A stretch of DNA of 5,085 nt, taken from positions 1-5,085 of the forward strand of contig DYCW01000111.1 in NCBI GenBank assembly GCA_019417865.1, given 5' to 3'. The position numbers and the translations under genes are program-made. This document shows positions 1-5,085 of this stretch, piece after piece (the stretch's first letter is position 1; each line of letters begins with the position of its first letter). Origin of the DNA: Ruminococcus sp. (GTDB lineage: Bacteria > Bacillota > Clostridia > Oscillospirales > Ruminococcaceae). The notes under the pieces were generated by a model that was not told the origin of the DNA, did not search any database, and was given only the letters and a program-made list of their open reading frames with translations.

Positions 1-525
1 GCCTTCGATATAGCGAAGCGGGTAGGTCATATGCCCCAGAACATCAAATTTTCCCCACTGGCAGAGCGTGAGCAGTTCGGAGAAATACTGTTCCAGCAGT
101 TTTGGAACCGATTCCTTTTTATAGTCCAGATAGAAGAAATCTGGTTTATTGTGCAATTCGTGCAGAGAAGCAATGACAAAATCCAGCCGACTGTCTTGCA
201 TAACAGAATCTGCCAGACCGAAATCAGACGGAATCTGCCCCAGTTCAATGCCACTGATGATATGCAGGCGATTGCCATAGGCATCTTTTGCGGCATGGTT
301 TGCTTTCATTGCTGTTTCCATGCGTTTGCAGTAGCAGTATTCCTCTTCCTCATTGTGAGGGGATGTGCCATAGTAGCCTTGGGAATGCCAGCGGTTCAGT
401 TCCACATGTTCTGTAATCGCCAGAGCTTCCAGACCGAGAGAGATGGCACGGCGGCAAAGTCCGCCAACCGTTCCGTTCCCATCCGGAGAGTTTCCAGAGT
501 GGGTGTGACAGTCAATTCCAAACAT
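1..525 (-). CDS. PHP-domain phosphoesterase, histidinol-phosphatase (HisJ/HisK) family, 3' end beyond left edge
   Basis: The first 175 residues are present, with no stop before the window edge. Family members are metal-dependent cytoplasmic phosphoesterases; the best-known ones hydrolyse L-histidinol phosphate in histidine biosynthesis. Visible PHP motifs are D5-C-H7-T-H9 followed by S-P-D15-G, T-E-H40, G-I-E94-L-G, S-L-H122-E-L-H, and D161-V-L-G-H165 followed by TYPLRYI. They match the order of metal ligands in the HisJ/HisK family. The last ligand motif would lie in the missing C-terminal part; family members are usually about 250-280 residues, so roughly a third is absent. The ATG at 525 is preceded by AGGAG (536-540) with a 10-nt gap, and no longer in-frame start is evident. 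The gene has its own strong promoter at 607-635 and a probable operator at 574-605. There is no his gene in view, so a role in histidine synthesis is a family inference. Many clostridial paralogues have untested substrates, and I am surer of the family than of the reaction. Confidence 0.9.
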   Translation of the reverse strand, partial: MFGIDCHTHSGNSPDGNGTVGGLCRRAISLGLEALAITEHVELNRWHSQGYYGTSPHNEEEEYCYCKRMETAMKANHAAKDAYGNRLHIISGIELGQIPSDFGLADSVMQDSRLDFVIASLHELHNKPDFFYLDYKKESVPKLLEQYFSELLTLCQWGKFDVLGHMTYPLRYIEG

Positions 526-535
526 GGATGATACA

Positions 536-540
536 CTCCT
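536..540 (-). promoter_or_regulatory. Ribosome binding site of the PHP gene
   Basis: AGGAG on the minus strand lies 10 nt before the ATG at 525. The spacing is slightly long but acceptable. It supports this start for the PHP-domain gene. Confidence 0.7.
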
Positions 541-573
541 GTCCTATGATATTTGATTTTCATTTTTATTGTA

Positions 574-605
574 TTTATGTGACTTTGCAAGCAGGGTCAC
601 ATAAA
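574..605 (-). promoter_or_regulatory. Perfect 10-bp inverted repeat over the transcription start; probable operator
   Basis: The arms TTTATGTGAC and GTCACATAAA are exact reverse complements separated by 12 bp, and the centre itself contains a small TGC-TT-GCA palindrome. Arm centres are 22 bp apart, about two helical turns, which suits a dimeric or tetrameric DNA-binding protein meeting one face of the DNA. The repeat begins 1 bp after the -10 box of the PHP-gene promoter and covers the predicted start near 600-602, a typical repressor position. If transcription starts near 600, the RNA keeps only about half of the first arm, so the full 10-bp stem would not form in the transcript; this favours a DNA operator over an RNA hairpin. 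No T-run follows, so it is not an intrinsic terminator. The regulator is unknown and none is encoded in the window. Confidence 0.65.
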
Positions 606-606
606 C

Positions 607-635
607 ATTATAGCACAGGCAAAAAAATCTGTCAA
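607..635 (-). promoter_or_regulatory. Consensus sigma-A (sigma-70) promoter of the PHP-domain gene
   Basis: Read on the minus strand, TTGACA (630-635) and TATAAT (607-612) both match consensus exactly and are 17 bp apart. A TG one base before the -10 box makes it an extended -10 promoter. The spacer carries a run of seven T. The predicted start is around 600-602, giving a leader of about 75 nt before the ATG at 525. Such a strong core promoter next to an inverted repeat suggests that output is set by repression. Confidence 0.88.
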
Positions 636-677
636 CGAAATTATTGCTTCTGTCCACGGTTTTAGAACCAGATACTG

Positions 678-2759
678 TTATAACTGTTCTTTTGTGAGCG
701 TCAGTACAGCTGGAATCGTTCCTGTCAGTGTTTGACTGGATGTATCTGGCTGCGATGTTCCAGCATAAAGCGTGAATACGGTACCGTATACATCCCGTTT
801 GCCCGTTTCATCTACACTGGTAAAAGTGTTTTTAGAAAGCGGAATGGTAATCTGCTGCCATTCTCCTACTTGTAATGCAACACGCTGAAAGCCGCATAAA
901 CTATAATAAGGAACTGCACATGCTGCGTTGTCCTGTACATAAATCTGTATCACATCTTCTGTCTCACGGCTTCCCTGATTTTCTACTGTCACAATGACTG
1001 CTCCGTCGGCATATTGCAAATCCGTGCAGACTATCTTTCCATAAGTTAGACCATATCCGAACGGATAGAGAATATTGTCCTGTGTGTAACGGTATGTTCG
1101 CCCCTGCATACGGTAATCTGTAAAAGCAGGCAATTTATTGGTGTCAGCATAGAATGTCACTGGGAGCTTACCGGAAGGTGAACACTCTCCAAAAAGAATT
1201 TCTGCCAATGCGGTTCCGCCTTCTGAACCGGGATACCATGCCTGAATCCAAGCATCCGTTTGGATTTCGGGTTGAATGGCACTGCCGGTTGCGGTTACGA
1301 GAATCACTGGTTTTCCGGTTGCCGCAATCTTTTGCAGCAATATCCGCTGTGATTCTGGAAGACGTAAATCAGTTTTGTCACCGGATGCAAATTCGTTTCC
1401 AGTATCGCCCTCTTCACCCTCTAATGTGGCATCCAATCCCAAACAGAGTATAACCACATCGGCTGCCTTCGCAACTGCAACAGCTTCTGCATAACGGTCA
1501 CCGGGTTGTGCCAGTTCGGCACAGCGATCACGAAAAAGATGACAGCCCTCTGCATAAAGTACTCGTCCAGAAAATGCCCGCTGAATGCCTTCTAAAAATG
1601 TCACATAGTGGTCGGCTGTGCCATTGTAGTTGCCGAAAAGAGCAGCTCGACTGTCTGCATTCGGACCAATTACGGCAATGGTTTGAAGAGAGGCTGCTTG
1701 TAAGGGAAGAATTTGTCCTTCATTCCGCAGCAGTACCATTGCCCGTTCTGCTGCGATAAGGGATTTTGCTTTGTGTGCCGGACAGGATAGGGCAGTAATC
1801 GGAATGTCGGAGAACGGTTGCTGCGGTTCAAACATCCCCAGCCGAAAACGAGTTTGCATCACCTGTACACAGGCAGTGCGAATGTCTTCTTCGGTAATTT
1901 TCCCCTCTTCCAATGCCAGTAGAATCTGCACATAGGTGCAGCCGCAGTTCAAGTGACAACCGGCTTTTAGAGCAAGTGCAATAGAATCGGTTGCCGTTTC
2001 TGTGATTTTATGGGTTGTATGAAAGTCACGGATTGCCCAACAATCGGAGACAAAATAACCGTCAAAATGCCAGTCCTTTAGTTTTTGCATCAGCATGGGA
2101 TTGGCACAGGCAGGAGCACCGTTGATCCGATTGTAGGCACCCATCACACTTTCCACTTGTGCATCTTCTACAAGAGCCTGAAAGGCGGGGAGATAGGTTT
2201 CTTCCAAATCTTTCGGGGATACCTCTGCATTGAATGTGTGGCGAATCGATTCCGGACCGCTGTGCACGGCAAAATGTTTCGCACAGGCTGCGGTTTTGAG
2301 AAAAGCACCTTCGTTCTGCTGTAAACCAGCAACCATTGCCTTGCCAAGCGTTGCCGTCAGATAGGGATCCTCGCCATAGGTTTCCTGTCCTCTGCCCCAG
2401 CGGGGGTCACGGAAGATATTGACATTTGGTGCCCAAATTGTAAGCCCTTTATAAATATCACGATCTTCTGCCTGTGAGCAGGCGTTGTACATTGCACGAG
2501 CTTCCGTTGCGGTGATTTCCCCCATCTGCTTTACCAATTCCGCATCAAAGGTTGCTGCCATAGCGATGGCTTGTGGAAACATCGTGGCAGTGCCTGCTCT
2601 TGCCAGACCATGTAATCCTTCATTCCACCAGTTGTATGCTGGAATGCCAAGACGGGGAATGGCAGGGGCATCATAGCGAAGTTGACTTGCCTGTTCTGCC
2701 ACAGTCATTTTGGACACCAGTTCTTCTGCTTGCCTTTTGTATAGTTCCGTTCGGTTCAT
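678..2759 (-). CDS. Glycoside hydrolase family 3, beta-xylosidase/beta-glucosidase-like, cytoplasmic
   Basis: This 693-residue protein is a complete GH3 retaining exo-glycosidase that would release terminal beta-linked sugars, probably xylose or glucose, from imported oligosaccharides. Order: N-terminal (beta/alpha)8 domain, about 1-310, with YNWWNEGLHG (42-51), NIFRDPRWGRGQETYGEDP (114-132), KHFAVHSGPE (161-170) and YFVSDC (235-240), where D239 is the expected nucleophile; alpha/beta sandwich domain, about 340-540, with GNYNGT (376-381) and GLDATLEGEEGD (441-452), where E447 aligns best with the acid/base glutamate of xylosidase-like members; PFGYGLTYG (566-574); and a C-terminal fibronectin III-like domain, about 590-670. 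No signal peptide or PA14 insert is seen, so action inside the cell is likely. The ATG at 2759 was chosen because AAGGAG lies 7 nt before it; an in-frame TTG at 2780 has no such site. The YNWWNE and GNYNGT motifs favour xylosidase-like GH3, but sequence alone does not settle xylose versus glucose or arabinose. The family call is very secure. Confidence 0.96.
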   Translation of the reverse strand: MNRTELYKRQAEELVSKMTVAEQASQLRYDAPAIPRLGIPAYNWWNEGLHGLARAGTATMFPQAIAMAATFDAELVKQMGEITATEARAMYNACSQAEDRDIYKGLTIWAPNVNIFRDPRWGRGQETYGEDPYLTATLGKAMVAGLQQNEGAFLKTAACAKHFAVHSGPESIRHTFNAEVSPKDLEETYLPAFQALVEDAQVESVMGAYNRINGAPACANPMLMQKLKDWHFDGYFVSDCWAIRDFHTTHKITETATDSIALALKAGCHLNCGCTYVQILLALEEGKITEEDIRTACVQVMQTRFRLGMFEPQQPFSDIPITALSCPAHKAKSLIAAERAMVLLRNEGQILPLQAASLQTIAVIGPNADSRAALFGNYNGTADHYVTFLEGIQRAFSGRVLYAEGCHLFRDRCAELAQPGDRYAEAVAVAKAADVVILCLGLDATLEGEEGDTGNEFASGDKTDLRLPESQRILLQKIAATGKPVILVTATGSAIQPEIQTDAWIQAWYPGSEGGTALAEILFGECSPSGKLPVTFYADTNKLPAFTDYRMQGRTYRYTQDNILYPFGYGLTYGKIVCTDLQYADGAVIVTVENQGSRETEDVIQIYVQDNAACAVPYYSLCGFQRVALQVGEWQQITIPLSKNTFTSVDETGKRDVYGTVFTLYAGTSQPDTSSQTLTGTIPAVLTLTKEQL

Positions 2760-2766
2760 AATGAAA

Positions 2767-2772
2767 CTCCTT
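2767..2772 (-). promoter_or_regulatory. Ribosome binding site that fixes the GH3 start
   Basis: AAGGAG on the minus strand ends 7 nt before the ATG at 2759. It lies inside the extra codons that a start at the TTG at 2780 would add, which argues that the shorter protein beginning MNRTELYK is the real one. Confidence 0.85.
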
Positions 2773-2818
2773 TTGCACAATTATCAGAGAAGTGACGTTT
2801 TCTTTTGAGAGAAGCAGT

Positions 2819-3283
2819 TTAAGAATAGGACGTTTCTCCCGGTAGATACTGTTCTACAATTTCTGCACAATCTGCCACACATCCCACACAAGGACGTTTT
2901 TTATAATATGCTGCTGTACGGGTTTCGGGTTGCGTGCTGTTGTCTTTTGGTTTGGCTGCTCCGAGTAATTCGCTGCAAATAATACTGCCGTTTTTTTCTT
3001 GAAATGCCTTTGTCATCTCTTGTACAACTGCATAGATTTTTTTGCGGGTTTCTAAATCGTTTGGTTTTCCGTTGCTCAGCTTTAACCCTGCCAGCAGTGC
3101 CATTGCAGAAACTGCTCCACAGGTCAGACGAAGCCGTCCCATTCCAGCTCCCATTCCCTCAGAGAACCGCAGAGCGGTTTCCTGTGACATACCGAATGAT
3201 TCCGCAAAGGCAGCGGTAACGGCTTGTGCACAATTATACCCTTCTCGAAAGAGGGCACAGGCTTTCTCAGATGCTTCACTCAT
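2819..3283 (-). CDS. C_GCAxxG_C_C family cysteine-rich protein
   Basis: This 154-residue soluble protein belongs to the C_GCAxxG_C_C family (Pfam PF09719-type), whose biochemical role is not established; the conserved cysteines suggest redox or metal/Fe-S binding. Family landmarks are FREGYNCAQAV (residues 12-22, C18), a glycine-rich EGMGAGMG stretch (42-49) leading into TCGAVSA (C55), SIICSELLG (100-108, C103), and KKRPCVGCVADCAEIV (128-143; C132, C135, C139). With C9 there are seven cysteines. There is no signal peptide or membrane segment. The length of about 150 residues is normal for the family. The start at 3283 is preferred over an ATG at 3298 because GGAGGA sits 7 nt before it, whereas the outer ATG is preceded only by A/T-rich sequence. 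It lies 40 bp after the YfhO-like gene and 59 bp before the GH3 gene, in the same direction, consistent with co-transcription but not revealing its job. Confidence 0.92.
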   Translation of the reverse strand: MSEASEKACALFREGYNCAQAVTAAFAESFGMSQETALRFSEGMGAGMGRLRLTCGAVSAMALLAGLKLSNGKPNDLETRKKIYAVVQEMTKAFQEKNGSIICSELLGAAKPKDNSTQPETRTAAYYKKRPCVGCVADCAEIVEQYLPGETSYS

Positions 3284-3290
3284 ATTAGAT

Positions 3291-3296
3291 TCCTCC
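3291..3296 (-). promoter_or_regulatory. Ribosome binding site that fixes the C_GCAxxG_C_C start
   Basis: GGAGGA on the minus strand is 7 nt upstream of the ATG at 3283. It overlaps the codons that the alternative ATG at 3298 would use, so the protein most likely begins MSEASEKA rather than MEESNMSE. Confidence 0.85.
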
Positions 3297-3308
3297 ATTT
3301 TTAACTTT

Positions 3309-3339
3309 AAATAAAGAAAATTTTTAATCCCCTTTATTT
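3309..3339 (-). repeat. A/T-rich inverted repeat overlapping the end of the YfhO-like gene
   Basis: AAATAAAG (minus strand, 3339-3332) and CTTTATTT (3316-3309) are exact 8-bp reverse complements with a 15-nt loop, and the YfhO stop codon lies in the loop. The stem has a single G-C pair and no proper T-run after it, so it is weak as a terminator. At most it could attenuate transcription or mark an RNA 3' end between the membrane protein gene and the next gene. In A/T-rich sequence it may be chance. Confidence 0.25.
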
Positions 3340-5085
3340 TGTATATCGATTTTTATTTGCTTTCTCTTTCTTTGCTGTTCTGCAATTAGAAATCCTAATA
3401 CTACAAAATCAGTTCCGATGGTACATGCCATGCCAGCTTTTGTGCCAGGAGCATGATACGTTACCACAATTTCATGGGTTCCAGCAGAAAGTGGAAATCC
3501 CAGAAAGGCAAGGTTGACTTGCTCACATGGGATGGGATTGCCGTCTATTGTTGCAGTGAAGCCCATATCATAGGGAACCGTCAGAACAAACCAGCCGTCC
3601 TGTTTCGTTGTGATTGTACCAGAAATGGTATCGCCTCGTGCTTGATCCGCTGTTGTCTTCAGTGGCGTGACACGATCCTGTGCTGTTTGCAAGAGTGTTT
3701 CTGGCAGAGTAAAGCATTGAATTTGCTGGATGCTGTATGTTCCGGTGGAAAGTGTGATATCCAGCTTGTCTGTCACATCGGAGAGTAAATAGGTAAAGTG
3801 CTGATTGTGATTGTAATATTTCCAGTCCGGTGCAGTCAGTTTGTTTTTTGTGCCGTTGATCGAAATGAATACATCGTCGGAATGTTCTACGATGGTATTA
3901 TCTACCTCCATAGAAATTAGCAGAAGCTTTCCTTGGAATGATTGCGAGAGCGGAACGGAAAATGAAACATCCTGTTCTGTTTGCACCAGGTAACCATCTT
4001 CTTGTTTGGTCACTGGTAGTGTGACTTCTGCTTGCACGATGTCATCCAGGGAAACGGATTCTACAAGATGTTTCGGCAGGGTCTGCATGGTATCAGCTGT
4101 CTCGCAGCCCTGCGGAAGAATGACCGCAGAGAACAGAGCCGCAACTTGTTCCGGTTCGCTGTAGGAAGAGAAAGTAGTTTCTGTCATCGTACTGCTGGTT
4201 GCATAGCCGATTGGCATGGCAAGCTGATTTTCGTAGACGGTATAGTCTCCATCTGTATAACGTGGCTCATATCCAAACATCTGTTTATTGTTATAGTCAA
4301 TTCGGTATTTATCGCCCATTAGGATATGATATGCCGGATTTTTTACGGCATCCACAGCGGCATTGTTGCGAATACTGGTTTCGTTGAAGAGTTGATTGTA
4401 GTAAAAGTTGGAATAGATTTTATTTTGTATAGAGGCATAGACGGTAGAAAGAAAGCAAGTAGCCTGTTGGGTTTGGTTGGCAGTTGCATAGGGTTGGGTT
4501 GCATTATAAACTCGATACCAGCTGTTGTCATTCTGTGTGATTTGCTGACTGAGCCGCATGAGGGAGGCATTTTGATATTGCTGCATCTTTTGCCGAGTCA
4601 AAATGGTGCTGTCAGTGGCATTGAGTAGAATACAGTAGACAAACTGCATCCCGCATGCTAACCATAGGATTCTTTTTGCATTTTGGCGACAGTTTGGTTT
4701 CCAGGGCTGAAGTAGACAGAGAAAACAGAATGTTTCCGCTGCGACCAATCCAATAAAAATCCAGCGTTTCCAACCGCTGAGAATATCGCAGAAGAAAAAT
4801 CCGGCAATCACCAATAGAAAGAAGCAGGGAAATACTTTTTTCCAAGGAATCTGTTTTTGCGGTAAGGCAGTGAAAAAATAGCCGTATAGCAATACCGCTA
4901 GTGGCAGCAAAGGAATATAAGCCTTACCATCCAGATAGAGAAAGCCATTGATACAGTAGAGCAGCAACGGTAGACAGAGGAGCAGGAGCAGTGTGACTGC
5001 CAGAAACCGTATAGCTTTTTTTCGTAGAAAGCAACAGGCAAGGATGGCAAATAAACCAGTAATGGTCAGTCCGATTCCATAAGGC
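3324..5085 (-). CDS. YfhO-family polytopic membrane protein, 5' end beyond right edge
   Basis: The frame stays open from the stop at 3324 to the window edge, giving the C-terminal 586 residues. Full-length family members are usually about 850-900 residues, so the N-terminal third, with the presumed catalytic loop, is missing. YfhO proteins are GT-C-like membrane proteins; Bacillus YfhO is linked to glycosylation of lipoteichoic acid outside the membrane, and for this protein that role is inference. In-window residues start PYGIGLTI. Hydrophobic segments lie near 3-20, 25-43, 56-75, 84-102, 106-125 and 137-153, with the typical INGFLYLDGKAYIPLLPL (44-61) between the second and third. A long, probably extracytoplasmic region (about 155-549) follows, with NSWYRVYN (188-195) and YENQLAMPIGY (284-294). 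It ends in the YfhO signature GWFVLTVPYDMGFTATIDG (497-515) with FPLSAGTHEIVVTYHAPG (530-547). One last membrane segment (about 550-568) leads to a basic tail containing RKRK. An in-frame TTG at 4967 is not the start, because family-typical sequence continues upstream of it. Confidence 0.9.
   Translation of the reverse strand, partial: PYGIGLTITGLFAILACCFLRKKAIRFLAVTLLLLLCLPLLLYCINGFLYLDGKAYIPLLPLAVLLYGYFFTALPQKQIPWKKVFPCFFLLVIAGFFFCDILSGWKRWIFIGLVAAETFCFLCLLQPWKPNCRQNAKRILWLACGMQFVYCILLNATDSTILTRQKMQQYQNASLMRLSQQITQNDNSWYRVYNATQPYATANQTQQATCFLSTVYASIQNKIYSNFYYNQLFNETSIRNNAAVDAVKNPAYHILMGDKYRIDYNNKQMFGYEPRYTDGDYTVYENQLAMPIGYATSSTMTETTFSSYSEPEQVAALFSAVILPQGCETADTMQTLPKHLVESVSLDDIVQAEVTLPVTKQEDGYLVQTEQDVSFSVPLSQSFQGKLLLISMEVDNTIVEHSDDVFISINGTKNKLTAPDWKYYNHNQHFTYLLSDVTDKLDITLSTGTYSIQQIQCFTLPETLLQTAQDRVTPLKTTADQARGDTISGTITTKQDGWFVLTVPYDMGFTATIDGNPIPCEQVNLAFLGFPLSAGTHEIVVTYHAPGTKAGMACTIGTDFVVLGFLIAEQQRKRKQIKIDIQNKGD

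Larger units (their letters stand above)
526..677. other. Intergenic region between the GH3 and PHP genes
   Basis: These 152 bp hold the PHP-gene promoter, inverted repeat and ribosome binding site listed separately. I see no intrinsic terminator for the GH3 gene on the minus strand: the only T-run (621-627) is inside the promoter spacer and has no stem before it. No small ORF with a ribosome binding site, riboswitch or T-box-like leader is evident in the leader of about 75 nt. Confidence 0.6.

Noticed and set aside
31..531. Plus-strand open frame of 166 codons opposite the PHP gene
   Set aside because: It is antisense to a clear PHP-domain protein, has low-complexity composition and resembles no family. 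It is a shadow of the real gene.
574..605. CRP-type binding site, because the arms contain TGTGA and TCACA
   Set aside because: The CRP consensus has 6 bp between TGTGA and TCACA; here there are 14, so the spacing does not fit.
664..693. Imperfect stem AGAACCAG / CTGTTCT around the GH3 stop codon, followed by TTTT on the plus strand
   Set aside because: The T-run is on the plus strand, where no gene ends. On the minus strand the stem is followed by AAAACC, so it is not a GH3 terminator. The stem is short, has a bulge and overlaps coding sequence.
1154..1759. Several plus-strand open frames of 70-100 codons inside the GH3 gene
   Set aside because: They are antisense to a complete, motif-rich GH3 protein and have no recognisable domains.
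2780..2785. GATAAT resembling a -10 box just upstream of the GH3 gene
   Set aside because: No acceptable -35 box lies 16-18 bp upstream, and a start from it would fall almost on the Shine-Dalgarno sequence, leaving too short a leader.
4965..4967. TTG as a possible start of a 547-residue membrane protein
   Set aside because: The frame continues upstream to the window edge with two more hydrophobic segments and typical YfhO sequence, so this codon is internal and the gene is cut by the window.

Overview
The window looks like ordinary chromosomal sequence from an anaerobic, fibre- or oligosaccharide-using member of the Bacillota (Clostridia, probably Ruminococcus-like). This is inferred from strong AGGAGG-type ribosome binding sites, a textbook sigma-A promoter, moderate G+C, and the combination of a YfhO-type membrane protein, a C_GCAxxG_C_C cysteine protein and a cytoplasmic GH3 glycosidase. 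I cannot name the species.

All four genes I can support lie on the minus strand, so transcription runs from high to low coordinates. From the right edge: (1) the C-terminal 586 residues of a YfhO-family multi-pass membrane protein, open through the right edge and ending at 3324; (2) a 154-residue C_GCAxxG_C_C family protein, 2819-3283, 40 bp downstream; (3) a 693-residue glycoside hydrolase family 3 enzyme of the beta-xylosidase-like type, 678-2759, 59 bp further on; (4) after a 152-bp gap, the first 175 residues of a PHP-domain histidinol-phosphatase-family protein, starting at 525 and running off the left edge. I find no convincing intrinsic terminator between genes 1, 2 and 3, so they may be co-transcribed, although nothing shows that they share a function.

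The 152-bp gap (526-677) is the most informative non-coding stretch. It carries a perfect-consensus promoter on the minus strand (TTGACA, 17-bp spacer, extended TG-C-TATAAT) driving the PHP gene. Directly after the -10 box lies a perfect 10-bp inverted repeat (TTTATGTGAC / GTCACATAAA, 12-bp centre) over the predicted transcription start. This reads as a repressor operator, so the PHP gene probably forms its own regulated transcription unit.

Two starts are shortened relative to the longest open frame because Shine-Dalgarno sequences point clearly to the inner ATGs: the GH3 gene at 2759 and the C_GCAxxG_C_C gene at 3283. I found no RNA genes, mobile elements, CRISPR arrays or previously undescribed multi-gene system. 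The point most worth following up is the promoter/operator.
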